Source of the DNA: Lonicera japonica
Lineage: Eukaryota; Streptophyta; Magnoliopsida; Dipsacales; Caprifoliaceae
Reading direction: 5' to 3'
DNA length: 64,000 nucleotides
Assembly: GCA_021464415.1 (NCBI GenBank)
Contig: JAKCWG010000927.1
Span: 1-64,000 of the forward strand
Shown here: positions 12,532-24,533 of the stretch, one piece after another
Position numbering within the stretch: the first letter of the stretch is position 1
Layout of the letters: each line of letters opens with the position of its first letter
Notes under the pieces: model-generated
What the model saw: only the letters and a program-made list of their open reading frames with translations
Databases searched by the model: none
What the model was told of the DNA's origin: nothing
Program-made: the position numbers and the translations under genes

Positions 12532-13050
12532 TAGGGGGGTTTTCGGTTTCAATCGGGATAAAAATTAGGAAATGCAAATCGAATTTGAAAGTTCGGTTTG
12601 AGTTCTGTTCGATTTCTAAATCTTCCGAACCCGAACCCGTACCAAACTTTTCGATTCGGTTTATTTCAGTTTTCATATAATTTTTTTAAAAATTAAATGA
12701 ATCGTAAAACAACACTTATTTTTGTTACAAAAATGCTTATTTTGGATCCAAGAAATATTAATGTTTATAGTTATAATATAACTTCAATATTCATGATAAC
12801 CTAAAAAGTTGATTTCTCACTAGATTTTATAAATTTTAGGAAAATAAAATTTTAAATAGTGAAGTATTATTATTTTCGAGTCACATATTTAATGATTCGG
12901 TTCAGTTGGATTCGGTTTTACGGTGTTTCCCCCAATCCCGAACCAAACACATTCGGTTTTGGTTCAATTTCTTTGTTTCGGTTTTTTATGGATCGGTTTG
13001 GCTCGATACAGTTCGGGCGTTTTATTTTCGGGTTCGTTACAACACCCCTA
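12532..13050. mobile_element. hAT-type MITE (TAGGGGTG family)
   Basis: The ends are TAGGGGGGTTTTCGG and, reverse-complemented, TAGGGGTGTTGTAACG. The flanks CCTAATGT (12524-12531) and CCTAATGC (13051-13058) form an 8-bp TSD with one mismatch. Repeated TTCGGTTT/CCGAACC words fill both subterminal regions, which is usual for such elements. The ORF-like stretch inside it is only repeat sequence. Confidence 0.72.
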
Positions 13051-13221
13051 CCTAATGCAATGGTCTAGCACTTTGGGTTAGAGCTTTTTTATCACTTGAA
13101 CTAATAGATAAATTTCCACATATTTAAATTTCTTTAACAAATTAAATTGAAGAGTTATATCATATAATAACAGACACAATTTAAATAGAACGGTCCTTTC
13201 TTTAAAGTTGAGCTTGAACAC

Positions 13222-13359
13222 GGGATCTCCCGCTAAAGAGCAATTGCACCTGAAGGGAATCGAATACGAGATCTCCTGCTAAAGAGCAACTGGTCCTAAA
13301 GGAATTCAAATACGGAATTTCCCGCTAAATAGATCATCTCTCACAGGAATCTAGCTAGT
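13222..13359 (+). repeat. 46-bp tandem repeat, three units, tRNA-like words
   Basis: Units start at 13222, 13268 and 13314. Each has G(G/A)GATCTCC(C/T)GCTAAA followed by GGAAT(C/T)..AATAC in variant form. The words resemble an inverted tRNA T-arm (B box), so the repeat may derive from a tRNA-related SINE. No complete tRNA folds from it. Confidence 0.7.
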
Positions 13360-14588
13360 GAACCATTAGATCAATTTTATAGGGTCAAAATTGAGATATA
13401 TATATATATATATATATATATAGTAATAAGTTCTATTTAGTGTTAAAAGTATGTTAAAATTTAAGCCCAAAGCCCCAAATATATGTACTTCGTTGTTGGG
13501 CATTTATCCTAGGTAAATTCAAGGTGGAATATATGGTATGGCGATTAGATATCTAAAGGGCTATCTCTCACTCAAAAGTTAATTGCTACCATTTCAACGT
13601 CTCCTTTCCTTTAGTGGGTTGGGCTAATGTATCTAGTCAAAATTTCAGCAAAAAGTAAACCGTACTATTTTTTTCTTTTGAAATTCGTGCTTTATATATA
13701 GTAGTATAGACGATACTTTTTTTTCCCAAATTTGATTTGCGACAAAGATAGTAAGTGAACTAGTTTTCCAACTCCAAAGTTATACGTCAATGTCACATTT
13801 CTTGACATAAGTACTAGTTTTTGATAAAATTTATATTTGTGAGAATCCGGGTGTTTCAACCATCGTGTCAAAGGCAAAATAAAACCGAAAGGAATAAAAT
13901 ATTATTTTCTAACTTTAGGGACCTTTGTATGTTGGAAGAAAGGAAATGAGGAAGAAAAGTGAAAAGAATGAAATAGTATTCTCTATCTTGAGGAACCTTT
14001 CTACGTCGGGAGGAATAAAATGAGAAAAAGTGTGAAATACGCGGTTTTATATCCTGTGACAAACTATATAACTTATTTATTATTTTATCAGAAGGTAAAA
14101 GTGTCATTAAATTTTATTGTATTCCACTTGTTCGTCTTTCACCCCACTTTCTAACGCTTCTCTTGTGACAAGAGTCACTTCATTAGAGGCTTAATTGTGT
14201 TGGTTTTCATGCATGACTGTCAATGTAAACTGATGCATAAAAGATTAGGGGCATTTTGTTTTTAGCCCTTTAGCCAAGAAAATTTAAATTATTTTGCTCT
14301 TAACCCATCATTTGAAAAATTAGGGATTGACCCAAATGAGTGGATAATTACTAAATATATATTTTATAAATGGTTTTATTGTTTTTTTTTTTTTTATGTT
14401 TTTTCTATCTTATCTTTTTATTTTTTCTATCTTATCTTTTTAAACGTTCAAATTTAAATTTATTATTGACCTAAAATGTATATCTTTTAGAGATTTTTAT
14501 GGTTTTAAGTTCAAATTTAAAATTTTGTAAATATAAACTACAAGTAATAACTTTTGATAATTATTAACGGTCTTACAATATTATATAC
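13360..14588. other. AT-rich intergenic stretch
   Basis: I see no gene. A (TA)n microsatellite lies at about 13395-13424. Confidence 0.6.
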
Positions 14589-14591
14589 TAA

Positions 14592-15087
14592 GAGCATCTC
14601 CAACAGTCTTTTAAATTTTTGATTTGTATAAAATTTACACAACTTGTAAATTTTTTTCTCTCCAGCAGTCTTTTAAAATTGAAATTTGTGTAAAATAGTT
14701 GTGTAAAATACACTCCTATTTTACAATGCCACATCAGCTTTCTCTCTCTTCAATTTTTTTATAAAAATTGAAAAAGTAATAACTTTAAATGTAAAATATA
14801 TATATTAATAAAAATTACATATTTGAAATTTACTCATCAATACCTATAAATCAAGATCCATTGTAATTACAAGATTATTTGTAAAAAAATCAAGAAAAAA
14901 TTAATAAGAAAATTGCATGAATTGATATTTAACATGTGTTATAATCTTATTTGTTATTTCAAAATTTACACAAAACTTTACAAAAGTACCATTGGAGCAC
15001 TTTTTTTTTAGCATTCAAGTTTTTTGTAAAAGTGAATTGACACATGTGATTTACAAATCAATTTTTACACTACCATTGGAGATGCTC
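14592..15087. mobile_element. PIF/Harbinger (Tourist-like) MITE
   Basis: The ends are GAGCATCTCCAACAG.. and ..CCATTGGAGATGCTC, an inverted pair very common in plant Tourist-like MITEs. TAA flanks both sides (14589-14591 and 15088-15090). Subterminal words such as TTTACA(C/A)AA occur in inverted form on both arms. The 496-bp element is non-coding. One-sided relatives begin near 18822 (AGAGCATCTACAATGG) and 42745 (AAAGCATCTCTAATAG). Confidence 0.8.
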
Positions 15088-15090
15088 TAA

Positions 15091-16327
15091 AAAAATTAAG
15101 AAGCTGACTTGTAGTAACTATAAAATAGGGGCATCTATAAGATATATTAGATGTAAATATTAAAAAAAAACTAAAAATATAATCATATTGCAAAAGAGAT
15201 TATACAAGTAGAATTTATAACATTGTCATATTAAAAGTATCAAACATTAAAACTTGAGGCATGTAGAAGACATATTAGTAGTAAATATTACATATAAATA
15301 AAACTAAACATGTAGTCATATTAAAAAAAATTATACCGGTAAAACTAAAAACACAGTCATATTAAAAAGACATTACATAAGTCAAATTAAAAATACAGTG
15401 ATATTATTAAAAGACATTACACAAGTAAATTAAAAAATGCAGTCATATTAAAAGTATTAAGATCAAGAATGTTAAATATAAAGGAATGTAGAGAAATGGA
15501 CTCAAACAAGTGGAAAGAAATAATTTACTGATATTAGAATGAACGTTATAACAATCATCATTCATGCACCAAATAGACGATTACTGGTGGGTCACTTGGA
15601 TCATATGTTTGATGATTGCAATAACACATAATTTCATATTGGAACTTTTGTAAATCCCATATCGCCATTAAAACTAGACTTTCACGTTGATGATTGATAT
15701 TATAAAGATGTGTTTTTTTACTGCTATATTCCTCTTCTTAATGGAAGATATGTACCACCAGAATTTGGGGTCAATCTTCAAAACTTACATAAATAGACGA
15801 ACACCGGTTTGTATAGAGAGATGTAGCCTTTATTCATTGGTAGTATTTGTTATTTAGCTAATTTAAAAAAGAATCCTAGCATATATATATTTATATATAT
15901 ATACACATTTGTTATAAATATATATTATTAACTGGGTTAGAGCTAAGGAAAAATACTATTAGATGTGATAAATATCTATTATTAATTATATAATACACTG
16001 CTTAAAAAATGAAGGAGATAGCAACCTTATCATTTACTAAGGATAATTTATTTAGATTAGTCTTAAAATAAACTAGAATATTATAAAATAAAACATCAAA
16101 TTTGGGCTAAAACCAAATCAATTGAGTTAAATCCTAAAAATTGGGTTGTTCACTAATTTGTTAAATGTGGTGGGTTTGAGTAAAGAAACCCTTGAAATCT
16201 TGGGTGAAATCCTAATTTGCTAAAAAGATTATAGGACTGAAATAAATGGTATTTCCAAAAGCCAAAGATATGTGTAAAAGGCGAAATTACACCTATAGTA
16301 TCTTTGGCAAATATTAAACTATAGTAT
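15091..16327. other. AT-rich intergenic stretch with degenerate direct repeats
   Basis: Between about 15180 and 15470 the words CAGTCATATTAAAA and ACATTACA(C/T)AAGT recur four or five times at irregular spacing, an old decayed tandem array. I see no gene. Confidence 0.55.
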
Positions 16328-16335
16328 CTTACGAG

Positions 16336-17031
16336 CAGTGTTTTAAATAACGCGGTGTTGCGCTCTATAGTGTAAATTTTGTCCCATTCGTAACGTAGTG
16401 TGACTCATAAAGTATAGGGAGCAAATAGCGTGGGCATTAAGATGACGTGGCGCACAATAGCGTAAGCTATTTACATTATTGGACAAAAGCCTTTGTCTGT
16501 CGCTGCTGTCTCTCTCCTTGTTTGTTCTAAAATCAAGAGAGAAACGAGTGGGAATATAATGATGGAAGAAGAACTAAGGAGAAAAAAAATGAGATTGAGA
16601 GAGACGAGAGAACTAGAGAAGGGAGGAGCTGCAAAAGGAAGTCGAGAAGAAGACATGATTTATGTGATATTTTATATATTTAAGTTTTTGTAAATGTTAA
16701 AATGATTTGTGTGCCCTTGGTCATATAAAACATTTACAATATTTATCCTTTCTTAATATCTTTTTATTATTGTAAAGGCTTTTCTATATTTTATTTATTA
16801 GTAATCTAGTATCATCTTATTATAAATAATATATATATGTATATTATATAAATAGTGAATAGTAAATATATGTAATTTATTAATATTTTTTAGTATAATA
16901 TTATTTTTAATATTTTTTAATTATGACGGTGTTCATATCTCAAATAACTTACGTTATTATGCTATTTATTTGTGTTACGCTATGCCGAAACCAAAACGTT
17001 ACGCATTACGTTATCGTTATTTAAAACACTA
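16336..17031. mobile_element. hAT-type MITE
   Basis: The left end CAGTGTTTTAAATAACG matches the reverse complement of the right end TAGTGTTTTAAATAACG. The flanks CTTACGAG (16328-16335) and CTTACAAG (17032-17039) form an 8-bp TSD with one mismatch. The 696-bp element has AT-rich subterminal sequence rich in GCGT/ACGC words and no credible ORF. Confidence 0.75.
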
Positions 17032-17039
17032 CTTACAAG

Positions 17040-17403
17040 CAAACTATTGAGATTATGCACATCTACAAAAATCATATGCCTACCTCTAAATACTATTTAA
17101 ACGAATAACTACGGTGTGTGTTTTGGTGATGAAGAATCAGTTCTCCCACGTAGAAATTTTAGAGGAACTAACTTGGGTTTATCAGCTAACTAGCCACTTT
17201 TTTCAGACAACGTACTTGCGTGTACGAGTTGTTGGATCCACTACTACACCTTTGCATCTTGGGGCCTCAAATGATTAAGTCTTGCTTTTTTTTTTAGAGA
17301 TAATTAACATATTAAATCTTATGATGTGAAAAAAAAATATTTTAGACCATTGATTACGTTAAAATTAGTTTTTTTAAAAAACATATGTTAAAATGAACAC
17401 TAA
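17040..17403. other. Intergenic stretch
   Basis: I see nothing recognisable. Confidence 0.5.
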
Positions 17404-17709
17404 GCTCTATTTGATAATAATATGAAAAAGGAAAAAAAATTAAAAATACTTAATTTGGTAAGAAATTGGAAAATAAGTTGAGGAATGTAATAAGATATTC
17501 TCCATTTCATGCTCATTTTATGAATAGATATCCTCCATCTTTTATAATATTTTGTGGAAAAAATTTCTTCCTTAACAACCTAAGAAAATTTATCCATGGA
17601 AAAAGCCATAAAGTAAGAAAACATCTCACCATATGTCTTAACTTATTTTCCAACTTCTCACGAAAATAAATTATTTTTATTTTTCTTTTCTATTTTATTA
17701 TCAAATGGA
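17404..17709. mobile_element. Decayed MITE related to 24258-24530
   Basis: The left end ..CTCTATTTGATAATAA and the reverse complement of the right end GGGTCCATTTGATAATAA are inverted relatives. The interior shares GGTAAGAAA, CATCTCACC and CCAACTTCTCAC words with the element at 24258-24530. No clean TSD is visible. Confidence 0.5.
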
Positions 17710-18543
17710 CCCATTACAATTACCAATCCAAGCAATTCTTATACCGGAGATGAGGAAAAGCAAAAGCCATGTATCACAACTTTACTTACAATTCTAAATA
17801 ACTAGCAAAAAGAAGAAAAAAATGGTACACAAATTATATTTGATGATTGGTCAAGAGTTGAGATTTAGTTGCTAAAGATTTTTCATTTTGTTACCAACTT
17901 TTTGTGTGCTCTATGCCTAGCTACAAAATATTAAATATAGAGAGATTCCAACATGGAATAAACTAAGAAATGGACCAGCACCGTTGATTGGGATTAGATC
18001 AAAAACTATCTCATGTGTTGCCTAATTCAAGTCATCAAACAGGCTCAACCCCCAGCCAAATTTTATATAATTGAGTTCTTGTCATGTATAGGAGACTCGT
18101 ATTATTTATGTTTGATTTTTCTGGCAAATGTCTGGCAAATCACCTACTAACCGCCGTAAATAACGCGTAAAGTTAAGTACTCCCAAACCACTACTAATTT
18201 ATTAATGCTATGCACAAAAAGTGCACGTAAAGTGATCTATCAGTTACTAGATTGGTCAACAGTTGAATAATATAAATTATTTTTTGGTAGGCCCCAGTTA
18301 TTGACCACTTAAAATTATTTTGTGTATTAATTTTGTGTGTACTATTACGTTTACCATTACTCAAGTACAAAATATATGCTTAAATAACTAGTAATTCATC
18401 AAGGAGCAAACCTTAAAGCCAGCTTTTTTGTACACTTCTTGGACAGGCTCGTCGGCTACCTTTACATGAACGAATATGTAGTTGCTTCATACCTGATGAG
18501 GATGCCAAAAAAATAAGAGACAATGAAGTATCACAACACTCGA
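17710..18543. other. Intergenic stretch
   Basis: I see no gene or clear element. Confidence 0.5.
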
Positions 18544-18820
18544 CAGGGATACAAACAGACCGATCAGGCCAGCCTTGTTCGTTGGAGGTTTAATCGAGCT
18601 CGAGTGGAGCTTAATAGAGCTTAAAAAGACCATGTTCAAGCTTGGCGCGAGCATGTAAACAAGTTATCTTCATGAGCCTACTTGAGCCAAGCTGGTTCTT
18701 GTTCAAGCTCGGCTCATTCAAGAAAGGAGGCTTTACAAATAGCTCGAGCTTGGTTAGTTTGTTGTTTAAACAAACCTCGCTCAAGCTAATCACAAATAAG
18801 TCGGCTCATTTGCTACCCTA
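18544..18820. repeat. hAT-like MITE fragment rich in GCTCGAGC words
   Basis: The left end CAGGGATACAAACAGACCGA and the reverse complement of the right end TAGGGTAGCAAATGAGCCGA are inverted relatives. The interior is filled with AGCTCGAGCTTGG-type words, typical of a common plant hAT MITE class. No matching TSD was found. Confidence 0.5.
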
Positions 18821-19341
18821 AGAGCATCTACAATGGCGTATAATGCGTGAAGTATGTAGTGTTGGATAAATTTAACCGACCAACCTACTATTTGTTATCC
18901 ATTTGGAACCCAAATGGGTAACACTTAGTTGTTTTTTGATAACACCAATTACATTTGAAAACTTAAAGCTAGTTTTTAGATTTAAGTGGTTTTAAAGTTT
19001 GTTAACAAAAAAAAATTAAGTGCCAACTTAATTTTCTCTACTTAAAACTAAAAATTTTCATCTAAAATTTTAAGTGGTAAATTTTCTACTTAAAACAAAA
19101 AACTTAATTTTAAAGAGTGTAAAATATCTATTTTACTCTCTTACATTCTAGAATCATGTGATTCAAATAAACTAATAAGGGCAAAATTGTCGTACTAAAA
19201 AATTTTCATTTTTCAGATTTGTTATATTCAAACAAATAACATTTTTTCAGATACAATTTTCGAAATTAAACAAACAATTTTTTCAGTTTTAGTTTTTTAA
19301 TCAAACGCCACCTTAGTTTGATAAAGTAAAGGAAAATTACC
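18821..19341. other. AT-rich intergenic stretch
   Basis: It begins with a one-sided Tourist-like end (AGAGCATCTACAATGG). The rest has TTTTAAGTGG/CCACTTAAAA-type inverted words but no defined borders. I see no gene. Confidence 0.5.
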
Positions 19342-19346
19342 AAATA

Positions 19347-19943
19347 TGACAGCAGTCCAATAGGAACTTGAAACAGAAAATAGTTGTTCGTGTAAAGCGT
19401 GCCACATAGGACAAGGACCAAAGTGAAGAGCTCTTTATAAGAGCCAAGTCACCCTCACCATAACACCACGTTTGTGTGATGGGCCTAGTAAAATTAATAG
19501 TTATTTTAAATAAATTAGTTAGTACATAATAAGAGGCTCGATCGCATGGAGTTGTGGTTTGGTACCCACTTTCTCTAACTTGAGTTAAATTAGGGAACAT
19601 GGCTAAGGTAGTGGTATTAGGAGACTATTATATATATGCTTGTAATTTCCTTGATTTTGAAGATAGAGAATTGACTAGTTGAATTGAGGTTTGTTTCTAC
19701 CCTAAAGAAATTATTGTGGTGTTATTCCTACCCGAAGTGGAATTCGTGATTCTTAATTTCATACCGAGAGGGACGCGTATCTATCATTGTGTGGGTGCGG
19801 TTTTACTCTGCTCCGGCTCTGTTTGGGTATTCCAGGCGATAGGTTGGTGGCGTGTCCGTTGTGTGTAAAGCGTGATTCCCACATCACTGTGGGCTCCAAT
19901 GTATGTGTGGCTTCCACTGAGCACGTTCATCTACTGTACAACA
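19347..19943 (+). repeat. Probable solo LTR
   Basis: The 597-bp segment starts TGACAGCAGTCC and ends GTACAACA. The flanks AAATA (19342-19346) and CAATA (19944-19948) match at four of five bases. It contains a TATATATA-like stretch at about 19630, then the 'gcttgtaatttcc..atagagaat..gtttctaccct' layout common at the R/U5 part of plant LTRs. With no second copy in the window, the assignment rests on borders and style alone. Confidence 0.42.
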
Positions 19944-19950
19944 CAATATT

Positions 19951-20690
19951 AAGGGTTGGCCCTGAGTTTTGAGGGGTCTTAGGCAAATTTTTGTTTCGGG
20001 ACCCTTCGTATATTTGTATATTCATATAGTATAAGTATACTAACAAACTGGAAAAAACAAAATGACATATAGCAATGACATTTGAAAAAATTATAAAAAG
20101 AGTAATTAAATTTTTTTAGTCATATAGAATTTAGTCAAAAAACAACAAATAAAAGATAGAGTTTTATATTTTTTAAAAAAAAATGAACTCATTATGGAGA
20201 GAAATTACCATGAACCAAAATAACTAAAAATATAGAGAAATTAGATAAAGAAAGAAATATAGAAAATATTTTATATTGTGAATATAGAAGGACGTGTTAA
20301 AAAATATGAAGGCTTTACTGGGGAAAAAAATTGACTGAAGACCTCATTTAATAAAACTAATAAAAATATTTTGTTTCAAAGCCATTCTATTATTTTTTAT
20401 ATTCATGTAATACAAGTACAATAAGCTAATAAAAAAGGCCATATACTAGTGACATTTGAAAAATTATAAAAAGAATAATTAAAATTTCTTAATCATATAG
20501 ATTATGGTAGTTCTTAAGCAAAAATATATAGTTTTTGTTCAAGAAAAACAAAAAAGAATTTGAAGACTTTATTGGACAAAAAAAAGGGAATCAACTGAAG
20601 ACCTCAATTAATAAAGCTAATAAGAAAAAGTGACATTTGGAAAATTATAAAAAGAGTAATTAAAATTTCTTAATCATATAGATTATGGGA
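19951..20690 (+). repeat. Element start plus imperfect tandem triplication
   Basis: At 19951 the sequence AAGGGTTGGCCCTGAGTTTT resembles the end of a plant hAT-type element. No partner end was found. Downstream, the block TGACATTTG(A/G)AAAA..ATTATAAAAAGA recurs at 20076, 20450 and 20631, followed each time by an AATTAAA..TTT(A/C)(G/A)T(C)ATATAGA run. The second and third copies are nearly identical. Confidence 0.6.
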
Positions 20691-21663
20691 CATGTAATGC
20701 CAGAAAATCTTGGTTTGATGGGGCATGGAAAATATGAGTTATTCAGGAGTTCCAGACATACTGTGACAAAACAGAAGCACGTCCCGTGCTGCCCTACACA
20801 TCGCTGCCTCAAAGCATGGAACTCCTGCAATACACAGCATAGATATAGATACAGAGTGATCCACAAACTCATAATATACCAAAGTAACATCAAATAAATT
20901 ATTTAGGTACAACTGCTATTGAACCTTGAACAAGATGTGTTTGATCGGTAGACAAACCAATGCAGCGAAAGATATATCTAGAAGAAGATTTGTCCTATGC
21001 ATTTTATTTACAAAAGCATTTCAAGAACTTAGCTCCTTTCGCAATTGTGTCTAGTTACGCGAAAGAGTGGGGGCATTATACGCGTGTCAACCCCCAATAC
21101 ATTTTACCACTTTCTTGTGTCATGAATTCAAATCGGGTTTATCAACACCATGACGGATCATGTTTTGTAATAAATCATGTGGGTAACTATATCTTTCTTT
21201 ACTATTTTCACCCAGACTAATTGCACTCTCTTTCTTTTTGTTCCCTGTTATTATGGTGGTCTTGTCACTCTATCACTACTACATTTACAGTAATTTACTA
21301 ATTTATTGTAACTTGCAAGTGATTTATCCTACTCTATTTTCTCTTTATGTTAGCTACTTATATCATTTGGTTGAATGAATATTGGAAATATCTGCTTCAG
21401 AGCAAAAATGAGTGCATATATGACTTTTGTTTCTTCGACATTGAAAGATTTATCTCATAGCTGGACTTGGCATAAATGGGGGTTGTTCTGCTGTTGTGAA
21501 GATATAACAATTACCTTCTAAACACTAAAAGCCTAAGAAAAAGCACAGTTGAGAAGTTCAACAACTATACTCAAGGTAATCATACGGTACAACTAAAGCA
21601 AGGTAAGTGTAATCCTAATAACGTGATGATGTAAAATAAGTTTTAGTAGCAACGTTTTCATGA
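20691..21663. other. Intergenic stretch with slightly higher GC
   Basis: Overlapping short ORFs occur on both strands near 20660-20900, but none matches a family I know. I see no splice-consistent gene. Confidence 0.4.
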
Positions 21664-21930
21664 GTAGAACTTACCTTTGAAAACTGGTCAATAGGGGAAG
21701 GGTGCCAATGTGCATATATTCTTCTCTAAGTTCTTCCACATGGAACTTGGATTCATGACAGGCCACCACGCTCTACACTAGTAGTCCACAATGGCCTATT
21801 TACCAACACTAGTTGAGTGGTAGCCTTTTTTAATTTGGCGGTTTCACCCCGTACTAGTATTCAGTGCCATAGGCATTTTAATCCAGCCTATAGATCACCC
21901 CTCCATGACTCGCCCCCTACGTAAAAGGCA
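21664..21930 (+). repeat. Repeat sharing blocks with the fold-back element
   Basis: A block at 21674-21770 (CCTTGAAAACTGG.. CCAATGTGCATATA.. GGAACTTGG.TTCATG) matches 23402-23500 directly. A second block at about 21866-21925 (CATTTTAATCCAGCCTATAG) matches 23770-23830 in inverse orientation. It is non-coding. Confidence 0.6.
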
Positions 21931-22151
21931 GGAGGGAAATTGGGCCCTGACCTAGTAGGCTCAATCTCAGTGTAGAGTTTTTTTTTACCCATTAGTCATG
22001 TATAAAAATAATTAATAAATTAAACTAGTCCAGGCCCCCCAAAAAAATAAAACAATCCCACCGTTAGCCCAGCCCACCTTGAAAGTTCAAAAACCCAAGG
22101 AAAAGGTTAAAGGCTCCGACTGGACAAGTACAACCCATTAAAAATTTGAAA

Positions 22152-22426
22152 GGGTGGGGCTATTGCCACCTCTCATTCCTCTCTCTAACACTCTCACATT
22201 GACTTGGTGTAATAGGATCGAGTATGTACATATTGATTCGGTGCAATAGGATCGAGTATGTGCACATTACTCGATGTCATAGGGCCGAATCAGTGTATTT
22301 TTTTTAGTCTCAACAATAATTCGGTTATATTGTACCGAATAAATGATTATATACTCGGCCTTATTATACCAAGTCAAATGGTGGGAATGTTACGGAGAAC
22401 TTTGGGGTGTGGCAATAGCCCCACCC
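22152..22426. mobile_element. hAT-type MITE with perfect ends
   Basis: The 18-bp terminal inverted repeats are perfect (GGGTGGGGCTATTGCCAC). The 8-bp TSD ATTTGAAA is also perfect (22144-22151 and 22427-22434). Inside, a unit containing AATAGGATCGAGTATGT occurs twice in tandem, with related CGAATCAG and TACTCGGCC words nearby. No ORF is present. The intact borders suggest a fairly recent insertion. Confidence 0.88.
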
Positions 22427-22434
22427 ATTTGAAA

Positions 22435-23393
22435 ATAGTGATTTCTCAGCTAATTCATCCCAAATAAGTGGGCCCATTGCCTTGCGATTTTACTCTCTGT
22501 TATTTTTACTTTTTTTTTACTTTGTATATTATACTCGGTTCTTGTATTAATGTTAATATATAATTAAATTGATTTGTGTTTTGTGATGGTTTTTGACATT
22601 ACTCACTTCATAGAGGTAAATCTTAAAACCCTACATATTAATTTAAATTAATTTTTTGATAACCATATATCTTAGGCTATTTTTTATTATTATTCTAAAT
22701 ATTGACTATTACATTAATATTACTATGAAACATTTACTTGGTTAAATTTGAGATAAAGTTTAAATGTTCATTTTATCAGTAGTGTTTTTAATTTGATTAA
22801 TTAAGTTAGAGATTAGGGTTGAATATTGATTTAAGTTAAGTTAGAACTATATTTAAATGTTGATTTAGTAATTATGATTAGTTTCAAATATATGATTATT
22901 TCTGTCAATATTAACTGTTAGGGTATAAACATAATAGAACAGCATAAACCACTAAATAAAAAAGGGAAAAGTTATTTTTTTCTTATTTGAGAAGAAGAAG
23001 AAATCATTGTTGATCATTCTAATAATGAATTTGAATCATTAAAGATTGGTTAAGCTCAACTTTATTAGATATTTTTTATAATTTACGAACTTTTTAAATA
23101 CTTTTTGTAATTTACAAACTCAATTATTTGTTTTATGCTATTGAACATTTTTCTATTCTCTATATGCTTATACTATAGGAAATATTTTTACTTTCTTTCT
23201 TCTTCTTCAAATTTTTTATTTTTTATTTTTTAATTTTAGCCCCCCACGGAAGAAATCTTGAATCTACCTCTAGCAAAAGGTTCGAGCTGTAGCCAAACAA
23301 TTATGTCCAATCGCATATTTGAGGCACCAAAGTTACCGCACTATGCCTAGTCCCATACCCAGCATGGTGCACTATCTATTGTCCATGTGTAGA
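22435..23393. other. AT-rich intergenic stretch
   Basis: I see no gene. Confidence 0.6.
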
Positions 23394-23645
23394 ACTTAGC
23401 CTTGAAAATTGGTCACAAGGGAAACGTGACAATGTGCATATACTCCACTCCAAGTTCTTTCATTTTTCTATGTTGGTACTTGGGTTCATGAAAACTATAA
23501 TTGAGAATAACATATAGTTTATGTTCTGAACCCAAGTCCATCATAAAAAATTTGGATGATTTAGGAGTAATACATGAGCCCATAGGCACCCTTCTCTTGC
23601 AAGCCAATTTTCAAGAGCAAGTTATATGCATGGGTTCATATCAAG
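23394..23645. repeat. Fold-back (hairpin) element
   Basis: The arms begin GCCTTGAAAATTGGTCACAA and, reverse-complemented, GCTCTTGAAAATTGGCTTGC. They stay alignable for about 100 bp down to CTTGGGTTCATGAAAACTAT against CTTGGGTTCAGAACATAAACTAT, leaving a loop of only about 15-20 bases. The transcript of either strand could form a long imperfect hairpin. There is no ORF or TSD. Confidence 0.7.
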
Positions 23646-24254
23646 TGGTATCAGTGTAGGCACCATGCCTAGTATGGGACCGAACACAGTCTACTAAGTT
23701 GTGCCAAGGGTATGAGACCAGACATACCGTGGTCAAGCTACGGCTCGGACCATCCTTTGTAGAAGGCGCGGCCTGTGGAGGGGTGGCTTATAGGCTAGAT
23801 TAAAATGACTTGGCATTATGAGCCAAGCCATTAAATACTGGTGGATGAGTGAATCCGCAAAAGTGGAAAGAGCTACACAACAAGCCAAGGACTTCAAAAG
23901 ATAGGGTGCCAAACATGATGAAACATAGTTTTCTTTCTAAAATGAATAAAATATTTTAAGTGAGGTAGTGAACTCACTACTTGCGAGTTTCAATGTTCAG
24001 CATTTGGTTAGCTAGTCGCACTACGTACAGACGTAAGAGATTTTCATCTTATTGGTCGTATAGATCAAAAGAAACATAACGCATACAAAGTGCTGCACTT
24101 ACCAAAAGCCAAATGGGAGACAGGATTGCAAAACGAACCTTTGGTACTTGGTGGGTACGAATTATAATGCTTATGGGTCGTAAGTACACATAAAGTCTTA
24201 TAATTATGTCGAGTTTAAACTGAATGATGTAATTTCCTTCACTAACGCAGAAAC
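23646..24254. other. Intergenic stretch with repeat blocks
   Basis: 23770-23830 is an inverted relative of 21866-21925. No gene is visible in the remainder. Confidence 0.5.
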
Positions 24255-24257
24255 TTA

Positions 24258-24530
24258 CAGTGTATTTGATAAAAGGTTGGAAAATGACTTAAAGTGTTAT
24301 TATTTTACAAAAAGTTGGCAGAGATATGATCAATTGATTTGGTAAGAAACTATTACCTTTTTAGTATTTCAATGGAAACCAATTCTTTGCCGGATGGATA
24401 ACAAAAGATCTCCATGAAAAAAAAGGAAAAAGATGGAGAACATCTCACCAAATTATCCATCTCTTTTTCCAACTTCTCACAAAACTTGGTTGGTTTCTAA
24501 TGATTTTCCAACTTTTTATCAAATGGGCCC
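24258..24530. mobile_element. PIF/Harbinger-type MITE
   Basis: The left end CAGTGTATTTGATAAAAGG and the reverse complement of the right end GGGCCCATTTGATAAAAAG pair over about 25 bp. TTA flanks both sides (24255-24257 and 24531-24533). It is related to 17404-17709 and non-coding. Confidence 0.65.
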
Positions 24531-24533
24531 TTA

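Noticed and set aside
16471..16693. Opposed short ORFs, one Arg/Glu-rich
   Set aside because: They lie inside the hAT-type MITE 16336-17031. Low-complexity purine sequence explains them.
19787..19972. Short Cys-rich plus-strand ORF
   Set aside because: It lies mostly inside the probable solo LTR 19347-19943, has no domain, and is short enough to be chance.
20660..20897. Overlapping ORFs of about 70-77 codons on both strands
   Set aside because: Both strands are open over the same bases and neither resembles a known family, so this is probably chance in a slightly GC-richer patch.
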